A stretch of 56,378 nt of DNA from JADKIH01 sp031367345 (GCA_031367345.1 JANLPR010000160.1:1-56378); one strand, 5' to 3'. Positions 42,720-52,027 are shown, counted from the first letter of the stretch. The notes: a model not told the origin generated them from the sequence alone. Numbers and translations: made by a program.

Positions 42720-43607
42720 ATGGAGAAAAATAAAGACATTGATAATCCTAAAGAGGAATTTGAAAAACTGTCGAAAAGGTTTAAAATTCTACACGACAGA
42801 TTCCTCGCTATTGCAATGGATTACAAGCACTATGTTGATTCTACAATAACCGACAACGAAATCTTTAAATTAAGAGATAATGTTCTTTCTCGCCTGTATA
42901 GTGCAAGATTTCATTTTCAACTATTACTTGAATATCATTACAGAGTTGAAAACAGATTAAAAGAATTATACAATAAAAATCCTAAAGAATTATTTCAAGG
43001 CGGGTTTGAATTAATGAGCATTCAAGAACAATCAACGAAGGAGATTTATTCGCTTTTTGATAGTATGTTATATCATCTTTGTTCAATCTACGATTATTTA
43101 TTTAGATTGATAAATTTTGCTCACGGAAAAACAATTCTTGACAATCCGAAATGGAATTTATTCAAGTCTAATAAAAATCTCAAGAATTTTATTTATTGCA
43201 GCGAAGAAATTACACCCAAATTAGAATTGCTTGATGCAAATTTTATTTATCCATTAATAAAACATCGTTCTCACCTAATTCATACCGAAAATGATATGGG
43301 TGAATTCAAATTGACATTTAATTTGGGTGGTGATAATTTTAATGCAAAATTTCAAGCTACGAAACTATTCAAAGCAAATTTTCCTGAAATTGTAAAAGAA
43401 AATAGTGAGGCTGAATTGACAATTAAATACGCTTCCATTTGGTTAATTGATAAAACAATTCAAACCACAACAGAAATACTCTTTGAGTTGCGAGATGATA
43501 TGAAACGGAATCAAAAAATACCTCACGGTATGTTTGTACTACTCGGACCAAATAATACAATTCAACCAGCTTCAACGCCATACTGGGGCGATAGGAACTT
43601 AACCTGA
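42720..43607 (+). CDS. Hypothetical protein with a HEPN-like Rx4H motif
   Basis: 295 residues, mostly helical, not assigned to a named family. IKHRSHLIHTEND at about 180-192 gives R183-S-H-L-I-H188, an Rx4H signature with polar residue after the Arg, as in HEPN nucleases. Helices before it (DSMLYHLCSIYDYLFRLINFAHG) suit a four-helix HEPN bundle. It starts 3 bases after the MmeI-like gene and so is almost surely co-transcribed. It may be a stress-triggered RNase that backs up the restriction enzyme, or an inactive partner. The motif alone does not prove activity. Confidence 0.5.
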   Translation: MEKNKDIDNPKEEFEKLSKRFKILHDRFLAIAMDYKHYVDSTITDNEIFKLRDNVLSRLYSARFHFQLLLEYHYRVENRLKELYNKNPKELFQGGFELMSIQEQSTKEIYSLFDSMLYHLCSIYDYLFRLINFAHGKTILDNPKWNLFKSNKNLKNFIYCSEEITPKLELLDANFIYPLIKHRSHLIHTENDMGEFKLTFNLGGDNFNAKFQATKLFKANFPEIVKENSEAELTIKYASIWLIDKTIQTTTEILFELRDDMKRNQKIPHGMFVLLGPNNTIQPASTPYWGDRNLT

Positions 43608-43702
43608 TAGCATACACACCAAGCTAACTACCACATTTCCATAATTAACAACGAATACCTTAAAAGTTAATTGATTAAAATTGGATTGACAATCAAAAAC
43701 CG

Positions 43703-43710
43703 TAACTTTG
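43703..43710 (+). promoter_or_regulatory. Bacteroidetes -7 box for the DUF488 fusion gene, very close to the start
   Basis: TAACTTTG is an exact TAnnTTTG match; a TTG at 43681-43683 is 19 bases upstream. It ends 4 bases before ATG 43715, so the transcript would be leaderless or nearly so. Confidence 0.65.
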
Positions 43711-43714
43711 CCTT

Positions 43715-44599
43715 ATGTTTTACAGACGAAAAATCATATTAGCCTTACTACAATTATTTGAAGGGGAATTAGAAAAAATTCGCTTACAAAAATTACTTTT
43801 CCTTTTTACCCAAAGACAGGAGAAGGCAGAGTATGATTTTATCCCTTATAAATTCGGTTGTTACTCTTATTCTGCCAACGCTGATTTAACAACTATGGCA
43901 AGTAAAGGAATGTTGACCGAAACCGATAGCCATTTTAAAAGCAATGAAAAAACCGATTATTTAAAGGCATTAAAAGAAACCGACAAAAAACAGTTACAAG
44001 AAATTAAAATGCTTTATGGTAAAATGACCGCTAATGCTTTGATGAAGCATACTTATATCAACTTTCCTTATTGGGCAACAAAAAGTATAAAAGCGGAAAG
44101 CATTTTAACATCTGATGAATTTGAAAAAGTAAATAAGAGCAAACCCAAAAGCAACAAAACCGTTTTATTTACTATTGGTTACGAAGGAATTTCTTTAGAG
44201 GAATATTTAAACCGTTTACTAAAAAATGATGTGAAAATTTTGGTTGATGTTCGCAACAATCCTTTAAGTATGAAATACGGCTTTAGCAAAAGTCAATTAA
44301 AAAGATATTGTGAAAATTTAGGAATACAGTATATGCACTTCCCCGAAGTTGGAATACAAGCAGAACAAAGACAGGAATTAAATGCTCAAACGGACTATGA
44401 CAAATTATTTGCCGTATATCGCAAAAGCAATTTAACTAAAACTGTTCCGACACAAACTGTAATTTTAAATTTATTAAAACAGCATAAACGCATTGCTTTG
44501 ACTTGCTTTGAAGCTAATATTTGCCAATGCCATCGTAAACATTTAGCGGAAGCCATTGAATCACTTCCAAACTTTGAATACGAAGTAAAACATATTTAA
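43715..44599 (+). CDS. Fusion of a Panacea/DUF4065-like domain and DUF488
   Basis: 294 residues. The first 120 residues read like a Panacea (DUF4065, SocA-like) domain: LEKIRLQKLLFLFTQ, YDFIPYKFGCYSYSANADLTTMASKGML. A short linker leads to DUF488 (about 148-292): FTIGYEGISLEEYLNRL, ILVDVRNNPLSMKYGFSKSQL, LTCFEANICQCHRKHLAEAI. Panacea domains serve as universal antitoxin chaperone parts; DUF488 is common in defence and stress loci with no settled chemistry. The gene after it starts 2 bases later. The domain calls come from pattern reading. Confidence 0.7.
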   Translation: MFYRRKIILALLQLFEGELEKIRLQKLLFLFTQRQEKAEYDFIPYKFGCYSYSANADLTTMASKGMLTETDSHFKSNEKTDYLKALKETDKKQLQEIKMLYGKMTANALMKHTYINFPYWATKSIKAESILTSDEFEKVNKSKPKSNKTVLFTIGYEGISLEEYLNRLLKNDVKILVDVRNNPLSMKYGFSKSQLKRYCENLGIQYMHFPEVGIQAEQRQELNAQTDYDKLFAVYRKSNLTKTVPTQTVILNLLKQHKRIALTCFEANICQCHRKHLAEAIESLPNFEYEVKHI

Positions 44600-44601
44600 C
44601 A

Positions 44602-45417
44602 ATGGCATTGACAAAGGTTTTAATTACGGTAAAAACATACCCAACCATTTCAACTAAATATGATGAGTTGGTTTGCACCGCAGGTTTTCGTGAAGATGGG
44701 ACTTGGATTAGACTCTACCCTGTACCTTTCAGAAAAAAATCATACAACGAACAATATAAAAAATACGATTGGATTGAAGTTGATTTAGTGAAAAACGATA
44801 GCGATTTCAGACCTGAAAGTTACCGACCTCATTCGCACGACAGCGAAATAAAAATTGTTGGACATATTGATACAACAAGCAATTGGGCTGAAAGAAAAAA
44901 GACTGTATTAGGTAAAATCTATTACAACTTAACAGAACTTATTGCAGAAGCGAAAGACAAAAATATCTGTACTTCATTGGCTGTTTTTAAACCGACAGAA
45001 ATTAAAGATTTTATAGCAGAGCCAGTAGAACGTGAATGGGACAGAGACAAATTAGCAAAACTTCAACAGTTAAACATATTTGAAAATGCAACCGCAGACA
45101 AATTTGAAGTTGTAAAAAAACTTCCTTACAAATTCTCATACAAACTCACCGACAATCAAGGCAAAGAAAGCCGAATGATGGTTGAAGATTGGGAAATAGG
45201 ACAACTTTATTGGAACTGCCTTGCAAGACACGAGGGAGATGAAGTAAAAGCAGTTAAAGACGTTAGAACAAAATATTTTGACGACTTCGCAAAAACTAAA
45301 GACCTGCATTTATTTTTAGGGACAACTTTTGAATTTCATTTACGAAATGCTCATAATCCGTTCATCATTATTGGAACATTTCAGCCAAAAATAGACACGC
45401 AAGGAAGTTTGTTTTAG
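44602..45417 (+). CDS. Dual-OB-like partner protein of DUF488
   Basis: 271 residues. TKVLITVKTYPTISTKYDELVCTAGFREDGTWIRLYPVPFRKK near the start and a repeated beta-rich layout, plus DFRPESYRPHS, match a small family repeatedly found beside DUF488 genes and described as a dual OB-fold domain; I am confident of the pairing type but less of the name. It starts 2 bases after the DUF488 fusion and is the last gene of the cassette. It has no membrane or signal segment. Nucleic-acid or nucleotide binding is inference from the OB fold. Confidence 0.6.
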   Translation: MALTKVLITVKTYPTISTKYDELVCTAGFREDGTWIRLYPVPFRKKSYNEQYKKYDWIEVDLVKNDSDFRPESYRPHSHDSEIKIVGHIDTTSNWAERKKTVLGKIYYNLTELIAEAKDKNICTSLAVFKPTEIKDFIAEPVEREWDRDKLAKLQQLNIFENATADKFEVVKKLPYKFSYKLTDNQGKESRMMVEDWEIGQLYWNCLARHEGDEVKAVKDVRTKYFDDFAKTKDLHLFLGTTFEFHLRNAHNPFIIIGTFQPKIDTQGSLF

Positions 45418-45931
45418 CCTACGCAATTTACAAGCACATTTAAAAACCGCACAATCAAACGCTCTGACCAAAGTTTTGAAATAAATTGCAAACCATTAAA
45501 AAAATAATTCACCTGATTTTTCGGCGGATTGTAAAAACATCAATAAGGCTCAGCAGCCAAGGAATTGCTGGAGTAACCAATTAACTACACTAGTTTAATT
45601 GCACTCTGCCCCAAAAACGCCAAGACCGAGAATCTCACTGCTAAACATTCTTAGCAAGATGATCTAATACCAGTCTTGTGGTTAATTATTTCCAAGCCCG
45701 TTCCATCCTGAATCATTGGTTCAAGATCTAAAATCGAATGAGAAGAAAAACGTCCTCTTCTTTGCCACCATTAACGGCAAGCAAAATTGAGTCTGATCTA
45801 CCATTCTTCCCTGACCACCAGCCCCTTACTCACTTATCAACATTAAATGTTTCTAACTTATCTTTTTATTGCTTTTATATCATCATTATACATTATAAAT
45901 TGCCGCAAATTCAAAAGAAAAATACTCTTCT
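45418..45931. other. Intergenic region without recognised features
   Basis: About 510 bases with no supported gene, tRNA or clear repeat. It separates the defence-like cassette from the core genes that follow. Confidence 0.5.
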
Positions 45932-46669
45932 ATGGAAATGACTATTGAAAAACTGCAATTGAAGGTGGAAAACCAATCGACGCTAATCAAAGAATTGACG
46001 AACGAAAACGAGCAATTATTTCACCAGTACAATCATTTAATGATTCGTAATGGCAAAATGTTGCAGCGTGTCGACGACCTACAAAAAGTAATCGACGACT
46101 TACACGTTCGTATAGAAGAGCTTCAACTCATAAATGGCAATATGATGCAGATCAATGATCGTTTGCGTTCACGCAGCGATTCTCGCTTTGCAAGCAATAA
46201 CAATCAGCCTATTTCTGTCGATCGACTTAAAGCATTGAACGATCCGTTGCTCGATTTCAACATGGAAGATTTGTCTGAGCGCTGGAGAGCATTCCCCGGA
46301 CAAACAGCACAGAATGGTCCGAATTTGAAAAAGCAGGTAAGTATGCTTGTGCACTTATACAATACTGCAACGTTGAGATCGAGTGAGCTTTTTAATTTGG
46401 CAGGTGTTGGAGGTGTAACCGGAGCTCGTTATGTGTCGACGTTGAAAAAATATGGCTTGATTCGTTACACCGGTGCTCGCAAAAAAGGACATTATGAGAT
46501 TACACCAAAGGGTACAGCTTTCATTGAAAATACCGGTTATTCATCATTAGTTGAAACGGCAGAAAGAAAATTTGATACCTCGAAAGTTACACCAAGCAAA
46601 CTCGATCAGATGTTTGCCAAGTCAAGTTCTTCAGCTGATTCGAACATGATTAATCACGACGATTTGTAA
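45932..46669 (+). CDS. Coiled-coil plus winged-helix protein
   Basis: 245 residues. The first 85 are a heptad-rich coiled coil (VENQSTLIKELTNENEQLFHQY ... VDDLQKVIDDLHVRIEELQ). A linker follows and then a winged-helix-like region (about 135-205): LYNTATLRSSELFNLAGVGGVTGARYVSTLKKYGLIRYTGARKKGHYEITPKGTAFIE. The wing ends in a common MarR/PadR-like pattern. It is probably a DNA-binding protein, with no known targets. Confidence 0.7.
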   Translation: MEMTIEKLQLKVENQSTLIKELTNENEQLFHQYNHLMIRNGKMLQRVDDLQKVIDDLHVRIEELQLINGNMMQINDRLRSRSDSRFASNNNQPISVDRLKALNDPLLDFNMEDLSERWRAFPGQTAQNGPNLKKQVSMLVHLYNTATLRSSELFNLAGVGGVTGARYVSTLKKYGLIRYTGARKKGHYEITPKGTAFIENTGYSSLVETAERKFDTSKVTPSKLDQMFAKSSSSADSNMINHDDL

Positions 46670-46786
46670 TTGAAGAATCATTTATATAAAAGCAATTAGT
46701 ACAAATTGATTATTGAAATTCTAAAAATGACGATCAATGTCTATTTTTGAATATCAATAATCAATTTTTCTTATACACCTTGTTCT

Positions 46787-47659
46787 ATGGAACTTCTTAC
46801 TCCCCTTCATTTTCCCGATTACGAATTGATCGATTGCGGCAATTTTGAAAAGCTGGAACGCTTTGGAAAATACATCACCATTCGTCCCGAACCGCAAGCA
46901 TTATGGGATCCGGTTCTCTCGCAAAAAGAGTGGCAGAAAAAAGCACATGCACAGTTTATTCCCCGCTCTTCGTCAACCGGCGATTGGCAACAAGTTCGCG
47001 ATATGCCCGATCGGTGGAACATACAATATCCTCTTGCAAAAGGCCCTACTATTACGATGCGTTTGGCGCTTACTTCTTTCAAACATGTAGGTGTTTTTCC
47101 GGAGCAGGCAGTAAATTGGGACTACATTTATAAATCGGTGAAGAGCATGAAAACTCCAAACCCGAAGGTCTTAAATCTTTTTGCCTACACCGGCGGAGCA
47201 TCGTTAGCAGCAAAAGCCGCCGGAGCCGACGCGGTTCATCTCGACTCAATTAAGCAAGTTGTTTCTTGGGCAAATGAAAATATGGAACTGAGCAAGTTGT
47301 CGGATATCCGTTGGATTGTTGAAGATGCAATGTCTTTTGTAAAGAAGGAAGTAAAGCGTGGTAAAAAATACAACGGGATCATTTTGGATCCTCCAGCCTT
47401 TGGCCACGGTACTGAAGGTCAAAAATGGAAGCTGGAAGAAATGATTAACGAAATGATGCATTTGGTATTCAAACTACTCGACGATCAAGAACGTTTTTTA
47501 ATTCTCAACACATATTCGCTTGGCTTGTCATCGCTGGTGGTAGAAAATATGCTGAGAGACTTCGACGATCTAAAAACCGGCGAGTTATACCTGAATTCTA
47601 CAACCGGATTGAAGCTGCCTTTAGGAGTATTTGGTCGATTCTGTCATACGGCGGTTTAA
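46787..47659 (+). CDS. Class I SAM-dependent methyltransferase (RlmI/RlmK-like, without PUA)
   Basis: 290 residues. The SAM motif KVLNLFAYTGGASLAAKAAGADAVHLDSIKQVVSWANEN and the acceptor motif ILDPPAFGHGTEG (DPPxFG type) place it in the 23S rRNA m5C-like family. There is no N-terminal PUA domain, unlike E. coli RlmI, so the substrate is not certain. It starts MELLTPLHFPDYELIDCG. It precedes gltX by 50 bases. Confidence 0.8.
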   Translation: MELLTPLHFPDYELIDCGNFEKLERFGKYITIRPEPQALWDPVLSQKEWQKKAHAQFIPRSSSTGDWQQVRDMPDRWNIQYPLAKGPTITMRLALTSFKHVGVFPEQAVNWDYIYKSVKSMKTPNPKVLNLFAYTGGASLAAKAAGADAVHLDSIKQVVSWANENMELSKLSDIRWIVEDAMSFVKKEVKRGKKYNGIILDPPAFGHGTEGQKWKLEEMINEMMHLVFKLLDDQERFLILNTYSLGLSSLVVENMLRDFDDLKTGELYLNSTTGLKLPLGVFGRFCHTAV

Positions 47660-47683
47660 GCCTTTTTCTGTCCTTCAAAATCT

Positions 47684-47691
47684 TATCTTTG
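47684..47691 (+). promoter_or_regulatory. Bacteroidetes -7 box for gltX
   Basis: TATCTTTG is an exact TAnnTTTG match, 18 bases before the gltX start, with a T-rich -33 region upstream. Confidence 0.65.
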
Positions 47692-47709
47692 CCATTATAT
47701 ATTTAGAAA

Positions 47710-49278
47710 ATGGAAAGAAAAGTTCGTGTACGTTTTGCTCCCAGTCCCACAGGCCCTTTGCATGTAGGAGGAGTTCGAACCGCTTTGTACAATTATTTAT
47801 TTGCTAAAAAACACGGCGGAGATTTTATTTTACGAATAGAAGACACTGACCAAAACCGCTACGTTGCCGGAGCGGAAGACTATATTATAGAAGCCCTCAA
47901 ATGGTGTGGTATTCCACCCAATGAAGGAGTTGGTTTTGGCGATGGTCCGCACGCGCCATATCGTCAAAGCGAGCGAATGTTGATCTACCGTCAGTATGCA
48001 GAAAAATTGGTTGCTTCCGGCAATGCTTATTATGCTTTTGACACTGAAGAAGAGTTGGATGCTTTACGTAAACAAATGGAAGCAGAGAAATCGGCTTTTT
48101 CATACAATGCAAAGACGAGAAAAAAATTAGTGAATAGTCTAACACTTTCATCTGCCGATGTCGAAAAAAGAATTCAAGCAGGCGAATCATTTGTAATTAG
48201 AATGTTGATTCCTGAAAACGAAGAGATCAGAGTTATAGATTTGATTCGTGGCGATGTTATAGTTCACAGCTCACAACTCGACGACAAAGTTCTTTTTAAA
48301 AGTGATGGAATGCCAACGTATCATTTAGCGAATGTAGTCGATGACTATTTAATGCAGATTACACACGTAATTCGTGGAGAAGAATGGCTGCCTTCAGCAC
48401 CGTTGCATGTGTTGCTTTATCGTTCGTTAGGATGGGAAAATGTGATGCCTCAGTTTTCGCATCTTCCATTGTTACTAAAGCCCGACGGAAACGGAAAGTT
48501 AAGTAAGCGCGATGGTGATCGATTAGGTTTCCCTGTTTTTCCACTCGACTGGAACGATCCTGTAACAGGCGAAAAATCGTCGGGGTATCGCGAGCGAAAT
48601 TATATACCTGCTGCTTTTGTGAATATGTTGGCATTACTTGGCTGGCATGCAAGTGGCGACAAAGAGATTTTTACACTTGAAGAATTGATTCACGATTTTT
48701 CGTTAGAGCGAGTGAGTAAGAGTGGAGCCAAATTCGATCCTGATAAAACAAAATGGTTTAACGAACAATATTTACGTCACGAGCCAATTAATAAATTGGC
48801 AAGTCTGCTAAAACCAATGGTTGAAAAACAATTGGGATACGATGCTAATGATCGAAGAATGTCAGATAGCTATTTAGAAAAAGTAGTTACCCTTTTATTA
48901 GAAAGGGTTCAGTTCGAAAACGAATTTATTGATAAAGGGAAATATCTATTCGAAGCACCAAATTCGTACGATGAACAAATAGTGGCTAAGAAATGGAAGC
49001 CGGAGTTAGAAAAATTCTTTACAACACTCATTGCGGAATTTCAAACAATGAATTCGTTTATGACAACCGATATTGATTCGAAGATTAAAGAAGTAGCAAC
49101 AACGTTAGGAATGAAATCCGGTGAAGTGATGCAATTGTTCAGAGTGATTGTAAGCGGATCGGGAACGGGAGTAGATCTTCTCGGAATGTTAGAATTGCTA
49201 GGCAAAGAAGAAGTGATTAACAGAATGAATGCCGGTGTGAAAAGTATTAAGCAATCGGTAATTACAAAATCAAATTAA
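47710..49278 (+). CDS. gltX: Glutamate--tRNA ligase
   Basis: A 522-residue class I synthetase. PSPTGPLHVGGVRTALYN (HIGH motif HVGG) is near the start and the KMSKS loop appears as KLSKRDGDR (about 263-271). The GFPVFPLDW insert after it is typical of Bacteroidetes GluRS. It is followed by glnS after one base, so the two are in one transcript. Separate GlnRS suggests this enzyme need not mischarge tRNA-Gln. Confidence 0.97.
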   Translation: MERKVRVRFAPSPTGPLHVGGVRTALYNYLFAKKHGGDFILRIEDTDQNRYVAGAEDYIIEALKWCGIPPNEGVGFGDGPHAPYRQSERMLIYRQYAEKLVASGNAYYAFDTEEELDALRKQMEAEKSAFSYNAKTRKKLVNSLTLSSADVEKRIQAGESFVIRMLIPENEEIRVIDLIRGDVIVHSSQLDDKVLFKSDGMPTYHLANVVDDYLMQITHVIRGEEWLPSAPLHVLLYRSLGWENVMPQFSHLPLLLKPDGNGKLSKRDGDRLGFPVFPLDWNDPVTGEKSSGYRERNYIPAAFVNMLALLGWHASGDKEIFTLEELIHDFSLERVSKSGAKFDPDKTKWFNEQYLRHEPINKLASLLKPMVEKQLGYDANDRRMSDSYLEKVVTLLLERVQFENEFIDKGKYLFEAPNSYDEQIVAKKWKPELEKFFTTLIAEFQTMNSFMTTDIDSKIKEVATTLGMKSGEVMQLFRVIVSGSGTGVDLLGMLELLGKEEVINRMNAGVKSIKQSVITKSN

Positions 49279-49279
49279 T

Positions 49280-50953
49280 ATGTCAATTGAAAAAAATGCC
49301 AACTTTCTTGAAGAGATTGTTGCGGAGGATATAAAAAACGGAAAGCACAGTGGTCGTGTACTTACACGTTTTCCGCCGGAGCCTAATGGATATTTACACA
49401 TTGGGCATTCAAAGTCTATCTGTTTAAATTTTGGTTTAGCACAACAGTTTGGTGGAAAAACAAATTTACGTTTTGACGACACGAATCCTGTTACTGAAGA
49501 TACAGAATACGTTGAGAGTATTAAGAACGATATTCGGTGGTTAGGTTTTAATTGGGATAATGAATTTTATGCATCCGATTATTTTGAAAAGATTTATGAA
49601 TTTGCAGTAACACTTATCAAAAAAGAATTGGCGTACGTTGACGATTCGTCTGCGGAGGAAATTGCTGCAATGAAAGGAACTCCGACTGAGCCGGGACAAA
49701 ATAGTCCGTACCGTTTAAGAAGTGTAGAGGAGAATTTGAATCTGTTTGCGCGTATGCGAGCAGGAGAATTTAAAGACGGAGAAAAAACACTTCGAGCTAA
49801 AGTTGACATGGCTTCGCCGAATATGCAACTTCGTGATCCGTTGATGTATCGCATTAAACATGCAGAACATCATCGCACCGGAAACAAATGGTGTATTTAT
49901 CCGATGTACGATTTCGCACATGGACAGTGCGATTCGATTGAAGAAATTACACATTCAATTTGTACACTTGAATTTGAAGTTCATCGTCCGTTATATGAAT
50001 GGTTCATAGAGAAGTTGGAAATTTTTCCAAGCCGACAATATGAGTTTGCGCGACTGAATCTTACATATACAGTAATGAGTAAGCGAAAACTTTTGCAGCT
50101 TGTAAATGAAAAGCACGTAACAGGATGGGACGATCCTCGCATGCCAACGTTGAGTGGTTATCGCCGACGAGGCTATACGCCTGAGAGTATCCGTGAGTTC
50201 TGCGATCGAATTGGAGTTGCGCGACGAGAGAACATGATTGATGTTGGATTGCTAGAATATTTTATTCGCGAAGATTTGAATAAACGAGCGAATAGAGTGA
50301 TGGTAGTAACCGATGCTGTGAAAGTGATTATTGATAATTACGAAGAAGGCAAAACAGAAATGTTGCCGGGAGAAAATAATCCGGAAGCAGAAGATAAAGG
50401 AGGACTGAGAGAAATTCCTTTTAGTAGAGAGTTATACATTGAACGAGATGATTTCATGGAAGAGCCTACGAAGAAGTATTTTCGTTTAGGGCCGGGACTA
50501 AAAGTTAGATTGAAGCATGCATATATATTGGAGTGTACATCATTTGTGAAAGACGCTGCAGGAAATGTAACTGAAATTCATTGCAATTATTTTCCTGACA
50601 GTAAGAGCGGACATGATACGAGTGGAATAAGTGTAAAGGGAACATTGCATTGGGTGAGTGTTCCACATGCTTTTGAATGCGAGTTGAGATTGTACGATAG
50701 ATTATTCTTGCCTGAAGATCCAAGTACAGCGGAGGGAGATTTTAAAGATCATTTGAATCCGAATAGTTTGGAAGTGGTAAAGAAAGCATTTGCAGAACCA
50801 TCGTTGAAGAATGCAGGAAGCGGAGATCGTTTCCAGTTTATACGTCGCGGGTATTTTTGCATGGATTCCGATTCTACTAAGGAGAAATTTATTTTCAATC
50901 GCACGGTAACGCTGAAAGATAGCTTTGCAAAAGAAACGGCTAAGAAAAATTAA
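49280..50953 (+). CDS. glnS: Glutamine--tRNA ligase
   Basis: A 557-residue class I synthetase. FPPEPNGYLHIGHSKSICLNF carries the HIGH motif (about 35-45) and TVMSKRKLLQLV the KMSKS-type loop (about 265-270). The C-terminal anticodon-binding beta barrels follow. Presence of GlnRS means direct charging of tRNA-Gln; whether GatCAB also exists cannot be seen here. It is directly coupled to gltX. Confidence 0.97.
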   Translation: MSIEKNANFLEEIVAEDIKNGKHSGRVLTRFPPEPNGYLHIGHSKSICLNFGLAQQFGGKTNLRFDDTNPVTEDTEYVESIKNDIRWLGFNWDNEFYASDYFEKIYEFAVTLIKKELAYVDDSSAEEIAAMKGTPTEPGQNSPYRLRSVEENLNLFARMRAGEFKDGEKTLRAKVDMASPNMQLRDPLMYRIKHAEHHRTGNKWCIYPMYDFAHGQCDSIEEITHSICTLEFEVHRPLYEWFIEKLEIFPSRQYEFARLNLTYTVMSKRKLLQLVNEKHVTGWDDPRMPTLSGYRRRGYTPESIREFCDRIGVARRENMIDVGLLEYFIREDLNKRANRVMVVTDAVKVIIDNYEEGKTEMLPGENNPEAEDKGGLREIPFSRELYIERDDFMEEPTKKYFRLGPGLKVRLKHAYILECTSFVKDAAGNVTEIHCNYFPDSKSGHDTSGISVKGTLHWVSVPHAFECELRLYDRLFLPEDPSTAEGDFKDHLNPNSLEVVKKAFAEPSLKNAGSGDRFQFIRRGYFCMDSDSTKEKFIFNRTVTLKDSFAKETAKKN

Positions 50954-51000
50954 CCGTGATGTATTCGATTTAATACAATAACGTTTTAGGAAAAAAAGTT

Positions 51001-51354
51001 ATGGGAGTTATTTTAGTTGGACCAATCCGCACATATAGTTTTCATGGTTGTTTGCCGGAAGAGGAAAAGATTGGTGGAAATTATTTGGTCAATGTAAAGA
51101 TCAATGCAGATTTTTCAGAAGCAGAAAAAAATGATGAGCTTTCATCAACGATAGATTATTGTGATGTTTACCAGGTAGTGGATCGTGAAATGGCAATTCG
51201 TTCGAAACTGATTGAGCATGTTGCGGCGCGTATTGCTGAGGCGTTGAAAAACGAAATCGCTAAAATAGAGAAGGTAAAAGTAACGGTAACGAAAATTGCA
51301 CCACCAATGAACGGAGATGTTGCAGAAGTGAGTGTGATCGTGAGCCGCAGTTGA
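51001..51354 (+). CDS. folB: Dihydroneopterin aldolase
   Basis: A 117-residue enzyme of folate synthesis, making 6-hydroxymethyl-dihydropterin. It has the family pattern SFHGCLPEEEKIGGNYLVNV with the catalytic Glu in PEEE and the DELSSTIDYCDVYQVV segment, plus LIEHVAARIAEAL. Normal length. It is 47 bases after glnS. Confidence 0.93.
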   Translation: MGVILVGPIRTYSFHGCLPEEEKIGGNYLVNVKINADFSEAEKNDELSSTIDYCDVYQVVDREMAIRSKLIEHVAARIAEALKNEIAKIEKVKVTVTKIAPPMNGDVAEVSVIVSRS

Positions 51355-51363
51355 TTCAAAAAA

Positions 51364-51840
51364 ATGAAAAGCACCACCAATTCAATTTCCGAACTGAATA
51401 AGCAGTTGCAACAGCTACCACCTAAAAAAGTGGCGGAGATTTGTATTCGTGTTGCCAAACATAAAAAGGAGAACAAAGAACTATTAGATTATCTTTTAAA
51501 TGAAGCTGACGACGAAGATGGATTTCGCGAGAAAGTGAAAGAAGAAACGGAATTTCATTTTCAGGAAATGAATCGCAGTAATTTATATTTAGCAAAAAAG
51601 ACACTCCGAAAGATTTTAAGAGTCATTAATAAGAACTGTCGTTTTTCGGGCGATAAAGAAACGGAGGCGATTTTATTAATACACTTTTGTAAGACACTAA
51701 AAAATTCCGGGATTAATTTTTATGACAGTCAGGTTTTGGTGAATATGTATAATAATCAGCAAAAGAAGATTGCAACAGCTATTTCTAAGTTGCATGAAGA
51801 TCTGCAATACGATTATTTGAAAGAGTTGGAGTCGATTTAG
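51364..51840 (+). CDS. Conserved helical hypothetical protein
   Basis: 158 residues with no signal peptide, charged and fully helical in pattern: LNKQLQQLPPKKVAEICIRVAKHKKENKELLDYLL ... ILLIHFCKTLKNSGINFYDSQVLVNMYNNQQKKIATAIS. It resembles an unnamed family I have seen in Bacteroidetes. It follows folB by 9 bases and may belong to the same transcript. Function is not recognised. Confidence 0.65.
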   Translation: MKSTTNSISELNKQLQQLPPKKVAEICIRVAKHKKENKELLDYLLNEADDEDGFREKVKEETEFHFQEMNRSNLYLAKKTLRKILRVINKNCRFSGDKETEAILLIHFCKTLKNSGINFYDSQVLVNMYNNQQKKIATAISKLHEDLQYDYLKELESI

Positions 51841-52027
51841 TTCAAAAAAAATCAAGAGGCTTTATTAAAAAAATCAAGTGATACTATGGAAACAAAGGCT
51901 AGAAAACCTGTGATTTCATGTGATAATTGCGGCTCTATAAATTTAAATTGAAAAAAGTTGGAAGCAGTGACTATTATTTTTATAATTACTGATTCAAATT
52001 CAATTTCAATCTAAATTTCATTAGGCC

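Noticed and set aside
45738..45941. 67-codon plus frame before the coiled-coil gene
   Set aside because: Low-complexity and overlaps the start of the next gene; no support.
51886..51951. 21-residue frame with CDNCG, possibly a zinc-ribbon start
   Set aside because: Too short, ends after 21 residues and has no matching tail; may be a fossil but cannot be supported.
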